Positions 1 to 11,074 of a stretch of 64,000 nucleotides of DNA are shown here, piece by piece. Position 1 is the stretch's first letter, and the number at the start of each line of letters is the position of its first letter. Made by a program: the position numbers and the translations under genes. A model generated the notes under the pieces. That model was not told the origin of the DNA, made no database searches, and saw nothing but the letters and a program-made list of their open reading frames with translations. Source of the DNA: Loxodes magnus (taxonomy: Eukaryota; Ciliophora; Karyorelictea; Loxodida; Loxodidae); the NCBI GenBank assembly GCA_946699065.1, contig CAMPDV010000089.1, positions 186,001-250,000 on the forward strand. The letters run 5' to 3'.

Positions 1-1196
1 CTAAAATACTTTATTCACTCTATGTCCAATTAATTCTTAATCTTTTTAATGTATTAAAGGGAATTTCTTCTATTAAAGTATTTTTTTAAATAATCTCTAC
101 ATCTCTTAATTCTAATCACTTTAATTAATTACAATTCTAATTGATAATACGGTAAGTTTCTTGATTTACACTTGGTATGGAGTAAAGTTCAATTTATTTG
201 AGTTTTCTACAATTTTAAAATATAAAATTTAGAGTTTAATTGCTTATTTGATTTAGTTCGACTAACTTTAGAATTTCTAAATTCTAGCCATAATTTCCTA
301 TTTCTCTTAATACTTAGTTTTCTGGTTATTTCGGATTTATTAGAAAAAACTTTATATAATTTATTAATAGTTACCTCAAATTAGGAGAGCTTTGTAATAG
401 AGATTTGAAATCCTTATCATTTATACTATTATATTTCCATATTTCTAGTTTTTATAGTTTATTTAGATTAAAAGAAACTTATTTGCTAAAGATTTGATTA
501 AGCTAATTCCCTTTTATTTTTAAACTCTGAATATTATTTATATTTAGCTTAGCAAATATTTATTAACTGTCAGTATTTAAACGCAAATCTATCTTTTTTA
601 AATTAGGGCAAAAGTCTATGAATTAATAAATTTTACGATTATCATTTATTTTTAGTTCTTATATAAGATATCCTTTATCTCTTATAAATTACCTTAAAGA
701 GTCTATATTAAGATAAGCATCATTTATTTTTAATACTTATAAGCTATTATTTTAAAATGCTTACTAAGTTTCTCCTTTAAATTTTCATTATGTTTTCTAA
801 ATTAAATCTATCTTATTGTTCAAATTTTAAATTACCATTTAAATCTAATTTTCGCAATTTATTGCAATGCTGTAAAAATTATAAATCGTCAATATAATAA
901 TTTCCATTAAGTTTAAGCTTTCTTAAATTACTTAAAGATAATCAATTAGGAACTATAAGTTTGTTTTCGTTGCTTTTATCATTAGTTATTATAAGATCTT
1001 CCAACTAAGCATCTTTAGGATTTTTTAGATTATTCTTTCATGTGGTTAAAAAGGCTTTTTATAACAAATAATTAAGTTAGTCAAGTAAACTTTGTTAAAA
1101 ATATGATAAATCAACTTATAGTTATTTCACTCTATTAAACTCAACTTACTTTAAAATTCATTTTACTTTATTGGATAATTCTTCTTTATCTTCCAT
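1..1196 (-). CDS. Leucine-rich-repeat protein, C-terminus beyond window
   Basis: The minus strand from ATG at 1196 (MEDKEELSNK...) reads as successive leucine-rich repeats of the Cys-containing, F-box/AMN1-like type, with blocks such as LRKLKLNGN, CPNLKKIDL, LEILKLVEL and LKQIELYS about 25-35 residues apart, and it runs off the left edge. Such repeats form a curved protein-interaction surface; a partner cannot be told. TAA and TAG are read as Gln and TGA as Trp throughout. The frame slips by one near 770-850 (after LDLNGN); I see no clean 16-nt GT-AG intron there, so this is an intron I failed to place, a sequence error, or a true lesion. LRR identity is well supported; exact exon structure is not. 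Confidence 0.75.
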
Positions 1197-1382
1197 AATT
1201 GATTTTATTTTCAAAGTTTTAAACTTAAATTTTAACGCATAGAAATAGGAGTTCACTGATTATAACTAAGAAATGCTTTTTTTGTCTAGAAATTAATAAA
1301 TAAATTATAAGATATTACTGTTACTTCAAATTTAAAATTTATTTAGTTACATCTTTAACTTTTTGTAATGTTAGTCAGAGAT

Positions 1383-3116
1383 TCATGTCTCTGTTTGCTG
1401 ATCCTTTTCTATTTGCAAGTAAAAATTATTATTCTTAGTTAAATTTTGTCCATCAAAAGTATATCCATCAATAAACTTAAAGGTTCCATTAAAGTTTGGA
1501 ATATTATTAATATACTGTCCCTCGTATGTATCTCCATTTCTATATTTTAAAATCCCTTTTTCACATTTTTGATCTTTGTTTCATTATCCTTCATACACAT
1601 CTCCATTTGCATAATAAAGAATACCTTTTCCTTGTTTTTATTCATTACATAATCATCCATCATATTTATCTCCATTACTATATAAAACATTTTTCTTTTC
1701 ACATTTTTAATCTTCAAATCATTTACCTTCAACTATACTACCATCTGCATAATAAAGAATACCCTTCCCTTATTTCTTTAATGCTATTATTTTTCCTTTA
1801 TACTTATCACCGTTTTAGTACTTAACCAACCCTCTTCCTTCATATGGTTAGTCGTTTCTTCATATTCCTTAAAATTATTCTCCTTCGGCATAATTAATTA
1901 TACCATTTCCTTCTCTCTTCCCCTTTACAAGCTATCCTTCATACCAATCATTATTATTATATTAAAACTTGTATTTTCCATTATAGGGTAAATCATTTTA
2001 TCATTCTCCTTCAAACGAAACTCCATTATCTTATAAAAGTTCTCCATAATATTATCTTTTTCCATTATTAAAGTTACCAAAAAATTCACACACACCTTTA
2101 CAGTATAAAAACCCATTGCCGCAATACTAATCTTAATCTCAATATCCTTTATAAGTATTTCCATTATTATAATTCTATATTCCATATCCATGCCTTTTAT
2201 CTTTAGCGAAACTTCCTTCATATATATCTCCATTTGCAAAATAAAATTTTCCTTTTCCTTGCTTTTGGCTTAAGCAAATTTATCCTTCATATTTATCTCC
2301 ATTCTAATATTAAATTATTTCACTTTCCATTAAGAAATCTTCATATCATGCTCCTTCCATAATTCTTCCATCTGCACAATAAAGAATTCCTTTACCATTC
2401 TTTTTATATCTAAGAAATTAGCCTTTATATATATCACCATTGCTGTATTTAAAAACACCTTTTCCAATATTTGGTTAATCATTATATCATAAACCTTAAA
2501 ATTCCTCTCCATCAACATATTATAAAACTCCTTTGCCACTTTTCTTACCTAAACAAATTTATCCTTCATAGGAATCACCATTTTCATATAAAATAAGTCC
2601 TTTTCCATCAAAAGGTTTGTCATTAAATCATTCTCCAGTAAAAGTTTTTCCGTTAGTGTAATAATAAATTCCTTTTCCTTCTTTTTTTCCTTGGATAAAA
2701 TTTCCTTTGAATTTGTCATTATTAGAGTATTTAATAAATCCTATTCCATGATACTAATCCATATTTCATTCTCCATCATAAAATTCTCCGTTTACTTATC
2801 CTAGTATTCCTTTTCCGTGTCTTTTATCTTTTTGAAAATATCCTTAATAGAAATCTCCATTTTTGTAATAAATTATTCCAGTTCCATGTTAATTATTATT
2901 TAATCACTCTCCTCTATATACTCTTCCATCAGAATAATAGAGAGTTCCAAAGCCTTACTTCCTATTATTTGTAAGTTACCCTTCATATTAACTTCCGTTT
3001 GAATACCAAATTTATACAGAATAAAGTGTATTTGGATTACTTTAAATTAATTTTATTTATCTGCCTTTCAGTCACATATCTTTGTGCTACTCGCTTTCTA
3101 AGGAAGCTTTTCGCAT
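1383..3116 (-). CDS. MORN-repeat protein, 577 aa
   Basis: An uninterrupted 578-codon frame from ATG at 3116 to TGA at 1385-1383 holds more than twenty MORN repeats, roughly 23 residues each, from about residue 45 to 545 (motifs such as YEGQW, HGKGI, NGDIYEG, GKGILYYANGD). MORN repeats bind phospholipid membranes or act as scaffolds at the cortex or cytoskeleton; no kinase or other catalytic domain is attached. The Trp of the GEW/GQW motif is spelled TGA several times (GGA GAA TGA), and Gln is TAA/TAG, so the code reassignment is visible in the repeat consensus. The start follows from the first Met upstream of the first repeat. If the final TGA were read as Trp the frame would continue as unpatterned sequence, so TGA is taken as the stop. 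Confidence 0.93.
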
Positions 3117-4738
3117 TTATTATTATTTTTGAGAAAAGTCAGTTAAATAGTAAGTTTATAAAATAATATTTAGAAATTATGTTGTAACTTAAAATAAATA
3201 ATTATATTGTATGGAAAAGTATTTACATTATTTAAATTATAATTAGTCTAAAATTATTTCTAGTCTCTGATATTATAATTTTAGTTAAAATTATTATTTA
3301 TTTAATTAAGCTAATTATGACTATTTATAAAGTAATGCATTAACCTTTTTTGTTTAGTTTAATGAATTCTTATGATTTATACTGTAATCATTTATAGTTA
3401 TGCTTATAAATTCTAATGAATAGGAACATAAAATGTTTATATAGTATTTATTTACTTTATATTTATCAAATTATTTTTATTTTATAACTTATTAATATTC
3501 TATTGTAATGCTCATAATTATTTAAATCCAAAGCTAAACGCAAACTAAATTTAAAAAATAAGATATTATTTATATTTTATATAACTAGCAAATGATGCTT
3601 GTTTAAATTTAAACAAAAAGAGAAATGTTTTCTAGATTTTAAATATTTGATAAGATAATAAGTATTTTACTTTCAAAAGCAAAAAGGAGAAAATATACAA
3701 ATTTCTTATAGATTGGCTGAATTTTAAATACCTTTCAGTAATAGTCTACTTTTGAACTGTAACTTACAATGAGATTCTATTTTCTACCTTAAGTCTTGCA
3801 ATTCTATTTAAATACACTAGAACTATTCTTTCATTTAGAAATATATTAACTATACTTGAATATAGTTAATCTTCATCTTATTTAAATATGTATTCAAAAT
3901 AAAAAAGAAAATACCTAGCACGCAATAATAAGAATCAAAAGTAGTAGCATTAACTATTAAAAGTATAATATTAATTATTTTCTATTTAAACTAATATCTC
4001 AGCTTCTTAATCTTAGATATTTAACACAAATTATAATTAAATCTGTTTAAATAGTAAAAATCAGAAAGTTAATGATTAAGCATATGCTTTACTATTCTTA
4101 TCATTATTTTAATCTGACAACAAAATAACTTTTTAGATTCCTACTTGATAATTTTGCTTTATTTACTTTTATAATTTTTTTCTTATTAAGCTTTTAATTT
4201 AAAATAGTTATACTTTTCCTTTTCCGTTTGGTATGCTTTTAATATGTGTTTAAAGGTTTTTTTAACAATTTTGAGTGAAATAATTTAACTCTTAAATAAT
4301 TTTTATAAATTTGCATTCTAATTATGTTAATTAGCATTAAATCGATTTTAGTTTTAGTTAAAACTTAATTAAGCCAATCTTCAACCACTTGAATTGAATA
4401 ATAAAAAGATTTTCATTAGAAATGATTAATGTAACAATGAAGACTAGCTATAAAGTTTCATTTTGTAGTATCTCTGCTATATAACGAGTTAAAAGTTATA
4501 AATTCTTAAAGTATTAGTTTTATATATTATTATAAATCATGGCTAGCTTAATATTTATTATATCAAAGCTTTTATTGCTGCTCTCTCTAAATAAAACTTT
4601 ATCTTCACCTAGTGGGCTTATCAACTCAGAGTAAAACAGTCAAGCTGCTAAGCGAATGATTTAAGAATTAATTTTTAAGATTTTATATCCTAACTTAAGT
4701 CGAAATTCTTTACTAGATAGCTTTTTTAAATGAAAGAT
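3117..4738. other. Intergenic, AT-rich
   Basis: Very AT-rich sequence with no recognisable domain or repeat on either strand. No gene is supported. Confidence 0.6.
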
Positions 4739-4755
4739 AATAAGCAAAAGACATA
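4739..4755. repeat. Target-site duplication, left copy
   Basis: AATAAGCAAAAGACATA occurs here and again at 5749-5765, directly flanking the gag-like insertion. A 17-bp duplication of this kind is typical of non-LTR (target-primed) retrotransposition. Confidence 0.85.
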
Positions 4756-5748
4756 AAAATAAAAAAATGGTTGAAGGGTTCAAGTCAGGCTTCTATGCCA
4801 ACTCTTCCTAAGCCAAAAAAGAAGGAAGGAAGGAAGCAAGAAACCAAGTCTTAATAATCTTAACAATCTTCTCTATCACAACCTTAATCAACACGGAACT
4901 AACAACTTGGATCTAACAAAACGAACGAAAGCCAACCTTGAAGAATATACACACGGAAACTCCAACCTCAAGCGAGAAACCGAGGAAACAGATGAAGTCT
5001 GTTCTCCACAAGGAGGTATCAGAGTTCAACCCTTCTAGCCAGATGAACATGGAGTAGCTCATCAAAGTGATACTGAACCTCCAGGAAGAGGTCAAGAGAA
5101 TGAAGAAGGACAATGATATGCTGATGGCAAAGCTAGACCTAGCAGAAGGAATTGAGTCAAGACTTATGTCCTAGGAAAGAGATCTTAACGCCTTTTGGAA
5201 TATCTCCACAAAGTCAGACTAACGAATCCTAAAATTAGCTTTAGAAACAGACTGAACTGGATAACAGACTCGGAAAAGTAGAAGAGAAATTGTAAACTTT
5301 TAAGAAAGAGTAAAGCGAAACTGGAGCTATACAAATGGAAATCGAAGCCTAGAAAGAGAAAACAAATCAAGGAAAATAATTAAAAATAAAAAAGAAATGT
5401 TTCTGCTGTGGAAGCGTATGACATTTTTGTCGGAAGTGTTAGAAATTCGAATAGAAATAAAGAAACTATTGGATAAAAGAGCAAAAAAAGAAGAAAAAAG
5501 AAGAAGCAAGAATGAAAAGAATGAAAAGAATGAAAAGAATGTATTGAAACCCGGATGGTTCAATATACAAGATTAAGATGGAACCAAGGCAAGTTAAAGG
5601 AGGGAAAACCTGGAAAATCCGAGTTCCCAATTTCACTAAAATTGGGCGACCCGAACTTTTATATTTAACAGCAGGGAGCATGAACTGCTGTATTCCTGAC
5701 AGGGTTGGAAATCCCTAAAACGGAAAATTTAAAATTAATATTATTATT
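4756..5748 (+). mobile_element. Gag-like non-LTR retroelement, copy 1
   Basis: A ~993-bp unit that recurs, inverted and nearly identical, at 12755-13729. It starts only about a dozen bases upstream of its ATG, ends in a short (ATT)n tail, and is bounded by 17-bp direct repeats (4739-4755, 5749-5765). These are hallmarks of LINE/SINE-type insertion. It encodes a coiled-coil plus zinc-knuckle protein but no reverse transcriptase, endonuclease or transposase, so it must be mobilised in trans if it moves. It is clearly more GC-rich than its surroundings. High copy identity implies recent insertion. Fewer than three copies are visible, so the full-length form is unknown. Confidence 0.85.
4767..5718 (+). 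pseudogene. Gag-like coiled-coil/zinc-knuckle protein, frameshifted
   Basis: From ATG at 4767 the frame reads MVEGFKSGFYA, then a Lys-rich region and a heptad-rich stretch (EEVKRMKKDNDMLMAKL, SRLMSQERDLNAFWN) to about codon 150. The coding signal then continues one base out of frame with more coiled coil and a perfect CX2CX4HX4C zinc knuckle (CFCCGSVWHFCRKC, near 5398-5440), a basic MKR repeat, and a C-terminal block ending in TAA at 5716. The zinc knuckle is the nucleic-acid-binding motif of Gag/ORF1 proteins. A diverged relative at 22320-23100 keeps the equivalent region in one frame, and the second copy at 12755-13729 shares the shift, so the master copy was probably already shifted. Programmed frameshifting cannot be excluded. 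Confidence 0.7.
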
Positions 5749-5765
5749 AATAAGCAAAAGACATA
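5749..5765. repeat. Target-site duplication, right copy
   Basis: Second copy of AATAAGCAAAAGACATA, just after the ATT-rich 3' tail of the insertion. Confidence 0.85.
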
Positions 5766-6398
5766 TAATAGGTGAAAAAAGAAATCTTGAAAATCCTCCT
5801 AGGCCAACTTGAATGCATTAATTTTGGAAAAATTGAGAATCTGAATACAAATAAAAAATTATTTTAGTGAGAATTATTTTAATGCTATCGTAATGAAAAA
5901 TAACTAGAAAGAAATGCAAATTAATAGTTGGATTAAAATAATGCTATTTTAAGGATCCTTTTACTTTATAAAAAGCAACAGAGTAACTGCTAAGATGGTG
6001 CAAAAACATTTATAATTATCATATATAAAATGGAAATTTTTTGTTTTATACTCCAGATTCAAAATGATGATATATGAATTCAGTGCCTTATTCTATAATG
6101 CAATAAAAATTCTACTAACTTAATTTTAAACTTTATCAAGAAAGTACTTAAATACACATATATCTTAGAAGCTTAATTAAAAGAACTATAAATAATGTCT
6201 TTATATATAAAATAATATATCTTTATCTCATTGCTTTTAATTAGAGTTCTACATAGAACAAGGATTTGCATAATATTGATCTCAAATTTTTGTATTAGTC
6301 AACTTACCCCATTTAATTAAAGAACAGTATAATAACATCAAAACTAAGCAATAATATAGAAAATAAAGAAAAAGGAGTTAAATAAATAAATAAATTTG
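5766..6398. other. Unassigned, possibly interrupted open frame
   Basis: If the insertion and one duplication copy are removed, a frame beginning MKDNKQKTYNRW near 4732 reads on through here to about 6390 with fairly balanced composition. It has no recognisable domain, and in this code open frames are uninformative, so it is not called as a gene. Confidence 0.3.
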
Positions 6399-7212
6399 AT
6401 TATAGAGCGCGTAGCACTCTTGTTGGTGCGCAGCTCTTTAAAAAAAATGTTTCATACTGACAAGAATGTTTGTTACTGATAAAATTATCAGATACTGATA
6501 AACCTTGTTCAATACTGATATAATTTTAGAATACTCGTAATCTTTAATACTTGCTGGAGGTCCAAGGACATGGCAGGATTGTGTCTCATTGCATCACCAA
6601 AGCAGAGGACGACATGTGTCAATTATGGGTACTTAAATTCCCCACCTCTGATGAAGCTCGCAATATTATTTCTTTTTAGTTCCAGAATTAAAAATAAACG
6701 AAGCCAAGCCAAGCCAAGCCAGTGTCGAAGGTCTAAGAATCTTATGTCTTGAGGTCAAACCAAAGCAGAGGAAGACATAAAGTCGATTATGGGTACTTAA
6801 CTTCCCCAACCTCTGATGAAGATGACCTTGTTGTTCACCTTCGAACAACTATGGCTGTTTTAAAAAATATATATAATAAAAGAAAATAATGTGATAAAAA
6901 GAAATAGGAAAATATTAAAGAGTGGATTGAGGATAATTTTTATGGGTACATAAAAATTTGCTATAAAAAATAAGATGTAGGTAAGAAAATATAGAACAAA
7001 TGAAAGAAAATGCTTAAATGCTTGATAATAAGAAATTTTAAAAAGAAAGAAAAACAGAAAACAAGATTTCAAAAAATAAAAAGAAAAAAGGAGCAAAAAT
7101 TCTAAAAAATATGAGAAGAATATCTTTTATCTTAAGGTTTATGGAGGAAAAGGAATTTTATTAGCATTCTAAAAAGAGTTGCGCGCCATTGAGGTATTAC
7201 GAGTTTTGTAAT
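6399..7212. mobile_element. Short element with ~42-bp inverted terminal motifs
   Basis: The stretch is bounded by two versions of a hairpin-forming motif in inverted orientation: 6399-6440 (TATAGAGCGCGTAGCACTCT...) and 7171-7212 (AAAAAGAGTTGCGCGCCATT...), whose reverse complements align over about 40 bases. The same motif recurs at 7274, 9503, 14299 and 18537, with a weak version at 16400. Inside lies a plus-strand coding remnant. The motifs may be terminal inverted repeats of a small DNA element, or independent 3'-end hairpins of adjacent gag-like units; no transposase is visible and no target duplication was identified. Confidence 0.5.
6543..7170 (+). pseudogene. Gag-like remnant with internal duplication
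   Basis: Plus-strand coding-like sequence between the two hairpin motifs. A ~75-bp unit (KAEDDMCQLWVLKFPTSDEA in one frame) at about 6585-6660 recurs in diverged form at about 6750-6826, separated by an (AAGCC)n run at 6702-6721. The second half carries DNFYGYIKI, matched by DSFYEYIKI at 14050-14090 upstream of another hairpin motif, so both are 3' parts of related units. No catalytic domain is seen. Frames shift between blocks, so it is probably decayed. Confidence 0.45.
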
Positions 7213-7273
7213 ATAATTTTTTTCTAAATAAACGTATTAAAAATATGATAAATAATAAATAAATAATAAACTC

Positions 7274-7318
7274 AATTAAAGAGCTCGTAGCTCATTCGAT
7301 GGTGTACATCTCTTTAAA
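7274..7318 (-). repeat. Hairpin motif of the gag-like family
   Basis: TTAAAGAGCTCGTAGCTCATTC...ATCTCTTTAA folds with an AAAGAG/CTCTTT terminal stem. Read on the minus strand it follows the coding remnant at 7319-7590. It matches the motifs at 6399, 7171, 9503, 14299 and 18537. Confidence 0.6.
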
Positions 7319-7590
7319 TTAATTTTATTTAAAGTTAATAAAATTTCTCCTAGAAAATCTCCAGTACTTTACTCCTTTGGAAATTCTATATTCCAATAAG
7401 GCATGGTTGGAGTGATGCCCAAGAGATTTAATCGTCTGGCATCTTTCAGCAACCGTTACTCAATACCTCCAGTTTTTTCTTGCTGTGTCCTGCTAAGATT
7501 CTTGATCAGTTTGTTTCTCCTGAAGTACTTCCTGGTACTATGAGTTAAGTTAATCTTAGTTTGAGGATTGTTCCTCCCTATTTAAATATT
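7319..7590 (-). pseudogene. 3' fragment of a gag-like unit
   Basis: Minus-strand sequence of raised GC reads IVPGSTSGETNWSRILAGHS and KKKLEVLSNGC in shifting frames and ends at the hairpin motif 7274-7318. No start codon or complete domain. The placement beside the motif links it to the island's gag-like family. Confidence 0.4.
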
Positions 7591-7744
7591 TAATATATAT
7601 AATAAAATAATCATAGTTATTGTTTAAAACTCTGCTTAATAAATTAATAGAGAGTAAATAGCAATTCACTAATACTTTTAAGGTTTATATTAATATTAAT
7701 ATTTTATTTTAATTTAAATAATAATCTTTAGTTTTAATTTGTTC

Positions 7745-9127
7745 TCACTAGATTGAGCATCCACATGTTGTGTCTTTTTCTTCTTCTTCTCCCATAATAA
7801 TTCATCTTCTATCCTATGCTCTAAGATCATAAGAATATAATTTATCTTATAGGCTTACTGTTTAACTCGAGCTTCACATCCAAAGTTTTCCGTAAGAGAA
7901 TAAACCATTATACCAAAATTAATAATTACGATATTTCAATGGATAACTTTCTCCATTTTTATATATGCACTTTTAATCGTATAAACACGTCTGATTCAAA
8001 CATTTGCAACCGTCAAATATAAAAATGCCTTAATTTTCCTCTGCATATATAGATGCAACTAAAAATGTCTAGTTAGGTAATTTTGTATCCTCAAAACTAT
8101 TTCAAGAATTCTACTAAGAATCATATTCGAATATTTTATCCGATCTTTAACAAACTATCTTATTCTAATTTTCAAAAATTTGTCCTCCAAACGTTAATAA
8201 TTTGCCTTCTGCGCAGCCAGATCCATTAGCTTTAATTTATTATTTGTGATCTGCTATCTATTTCGATAAGTGTCTAGTGCTGTCATATACTTCGCATTTA
8301 TTCGTCTAAAAATAATGATTATAATTTTTATTTAATATAAGCCCTCCTATTATATATACGAAATTAGCATTATCATAGGCTAATGAAGTCTCAAATATTG
8401 GAGTTTGTGTTTATATCTGACTTATTACCTTTCTGTTCTCAACATCCGTAATTCCAATATACCTATCTTTTAAATCATATCCCCCTACCAACACTATTTT
8501 ATTATCACTCATCTATTGAGAAGTTGTAAGGTTTAATTTTAAACGGTGTAAGTTACTTATTACATAAGTTGAAGAAACATCTGGACTTTATGAAACGTCT
8601 GAGATTTAAAGAATGTTGTATTTTCTACTTAGTCTGTAATATTTTGTAATAGTCTTAGGTGGTTAATCTTTAGCCATTTAAGCTATTTCTTAAGGTAAGC
8701 TATAAGAATATTGATAATTTGTTTTTACCTCTTCTTAAATGAATTAGCTCTATACCATCGATTTTATTTAATGCTCTATATGTGATTATCTACACTCAGC
8801 ACATATGGGTATATCGTCTTGAATGCATATTAAATAGCAAGGAAGTTAGTGAATAGAACAATCTTAAGGTCCTTGGTCATTAGATTCTAGCTATTCTTAA
8901 TTTGAAATTACTTCTTACTAAATTATTACATTTATATCGACTATTTGTAGCCTGTCAATACTTTATGTGGTAGTCATTTAATGCTAATCACATACCAATT
9001 TTCCTTGACGCTTGACAATATTTACAAGACAGGTTTCACAACTTATGCATCCACAAACTTGCCTTCTTGGTATCTTTTCGGTGTCATTAAAAGCTATTCC
9101 ACAATCTTTGCACAAAAACTCTTACAT
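7745..9127 (-). CDS. TRIM-like RING/B-box/kelch protein, paralogue 1
   Basis: A 461-codon intron-free frame from ATG at 9127 to TGA at 7747-7745. Residues ~6-49 form a RING-like Cys/His array (CKDC, CGC, CETC, CDQH), about 89-125 a B-box-like array (CSIH, CLICIQ, CAEC, HIEH), and about 200-440 a kelch-type propeller (motifs LVGGYD, YIIGGL, TFGGQI, WFWYNG). By analogy with TRIM/KLHL proteins it could be a ubiquitin ligase, but the finger spacing is not canonical, so this is inference. Trp in the propeller is spelled TGA. The ending CGCSIQ-TGA matches the paralogues at 19670 and 27898. The closest relative is 19670-21070; beyond the stop the two align only with indels, as expected of untranslated sequence. 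Confidence 0.85.
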
Positions 9128-9502
9128 TTTATATAATAACTTTTGGTATAAATACAAATAGTTAGATATTAAAAAATAATAATTAAATATAATCCTTTCT
9201 ATTTATAAAGCATACTTATGCTGGTATTTTATATCTTAAACTATACTTAATTCATTTTATTTAATAAGTAACAAAATAATATAATAATTGTTATATTCAT
9301 CATAGTTTCAGTGATGGCTTTTAATGATTAGATATAATTAAATTTTTATTGAGTTATTAAATTTTTACTTATTTCAAAATATTATTATAAATATATATTT
9401 TTCTAATTCAAACACTCAGACTAATCAAACAAAAAATGTATCAGTAAGTCATTATGTAAAGATATCATTAAATACAATGTTAATATAATAATATATATAC
9501 TA
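9128..9502. other. Intergenic, AT-rich
   Basis: Upstream region of the TRIM-like gene; nothing recognised. Confidence 0.6.
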
Positions 9503-9545
9503 AATTAAAGTGCTCGTATCTCCGGGGATTTTAAACCCCTTTAAT
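9503..9545 (-). repeat. Hairpin motif of the gag-like family
   Basis: AATTAAAGTGCTCGTATCTC...GGGGATTTTAAACCCC followed by TTTAAT. TTAAAG/CTTTAA closes the outer stem and GGGG/CCCC an inner one. It lies directly 3' of the minus-strand gag-like gene at 9546-10301. Confidence 0.65.
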
Positions 9546-10301
9546 ACATACATCCAAAGTTCATTTCTTGAAGTTTAAAAAAAAGTTCGGGACTAATATT
9601 TTTTTTGAGTTCTGGTATTCTCTTGAAAAAACTTCCTTCTAAATATACTTACATCCTTGTCTACATAATTACTTGACATTTCTCTCCAAATCTCTTAACT
9701 GTTTCTTCTCTGCTTATCCAAATATATCTTGCATCTCTTGTAAGTGTGGAATCTTGATTTGCACAGGTATAGCTTGACGATTCTTCTGGGAGGAGTTATT
9801 TCTATTTGTTTTAGGTATTCTAGTTCCATTTTGTTTTCAGCTAAGTTTTAAGTTTAAATTATTTTTTCTCCCAAAATTTTACTTCAATTTCCTGTTTCAT
9901 CAATCTTTCTTCATTTTTTTAACTTTTCTATAATAATTTTTGGTTTTCTTTCTTTAATATTTGAACTTATTCATATAAGTTACTTATAGATTTCATAAGT
10001 TATTCTATTATGAGCTATTCATCATTTTTCTATTTCTACATTATTTTTTAGTTATCACTTTTCATGTAATTTCTTGCCATGACTAAGTGAGTGAAAAGTC
10101 AAGCTTGTTTTAGTCAGTTTCTGTTGATTTAATTTCTTATTCAATTTAAGATTATCTTTAGTTTTCAAAATTTGAGGGTTAAAGAGCCAAAGAAAATTAT
10201 TAAGTTATTAAAGAAGACATCTTTGAAGAAGAATTAAGATTCTCTAGTTTTCTTTCCTTTTATGGAGCTGGAAAAAACCCCTTCTTGAGACCTTCTGCCA
10301 T
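9546..10301 (-). pseudogene. Gag-like protein, diverged copy
   Basis: ATG at 10301 opens MAEGLKKGFFPAP, similar to the MVEGFKSGFYA start of the 4767 unit. A Lys/Gln/Asn-rich probable coiled coil follows, then in another frame LCKSRFHTYKRC, which is a CX4HX4C remnant of a CX2CX4HX4C zinc knuckle lacking the first Cys, then EIWREMSSNYVDKD up to the hairpin motif at 9503-9545. Frame changes and the lost Cys suggest decay, though short introns could account for the shifts. No reverse transcriptase is linked. Confidence 0.5.
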
Positions 10302-11074
10302 TTTATATTAAATAAAATGTTATTTTAACTTCTTGATATAGCAATATATCTGTAAGATTTGAAGAAATAAGGATATATATTAAAAGTTATTAAGTATTAA
10401 ATTCTACTATATATTGCAATAAGATTTTATTTTATCTTAAATATTGCTTATATTCTAATGTTATACTTTTAAAAATGCATTATATATTATATATTTTTTT
10501 ACCTTTTATCTATCTGTGAAATATATAATAACCTTTAAGATATTTTTTAAATAATATTAATTTAAATTAAAATATTTTATAGTATTTCAAATATAGTTAT
10601 TCAGTTTATATAAGATAAGTATTAAATGTTTATATTCTTGAGTTATAACTCATAAACATTCTTAAAGATGTTTTTTACTATTATAGAATGACGATTTACA
10701 TTTTATACTTGAGTTTATTGTGAATAATGGAATTCTCATAATTCTTCATTCACTCTTATATGAAATTTTTATCTCTTTAATATTAATTAATTACTAATCA
10801 TTAAAATAACTATTTACCTTTCGGTTTATTGGAGTTTTAAATGTATAAATCTCCTTTCCTTATGTTCTATCCTTGCATCATATTTTTCCTTGACTTCCTT
10901 CCTTTTTATATTATGAGTAAAATTTTTTTTTAATTTTCTCATTTTCCAATGAAAATAATTTTGCCACTCTTTACTTCAGTAAGTGGCTATTAACATTTCT
11001 TCAGATATAAAATCTTATTTATTTTTATTAAGAGTATTTCTGTCACAAACTCTTTTCCTAAGAAAAAAATAGAA
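10302..11074. other. Intergenic, AT-rich
   Basis: Nothing recognised on either strand. Confidence 0.6.

Noticed and set aside
1526-1825. Plus-strand 99-codon ORF rich in His/Tyr/Phe/Leu
   Set aside because: It is the antisense shadow of the MORN repeats; the periodic pattern comes from the opposite strand.
1925-2539. Minus-strand Met/Ile/Lys-rich ORFs open under the standard code
   Set aside because: They are out-of-frame readings of the MORN repeats.
4913-5681. Minus-strand Phe/Leu/Ser-rich ORFs, with equivalents at 12822-13572
   Set aside because: Antisense readings of the gag-like element; both copies give the same artefact because they are repeats.
7281-7312. tRNA-like start (GAGCTCGTAGCTCATTCG...)
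   Set aside because: Resembles a D-arm for ~20 bases only; no anticodon arm, T-loop or acceptor end follows. Treated as the recurrent hairpin motif.
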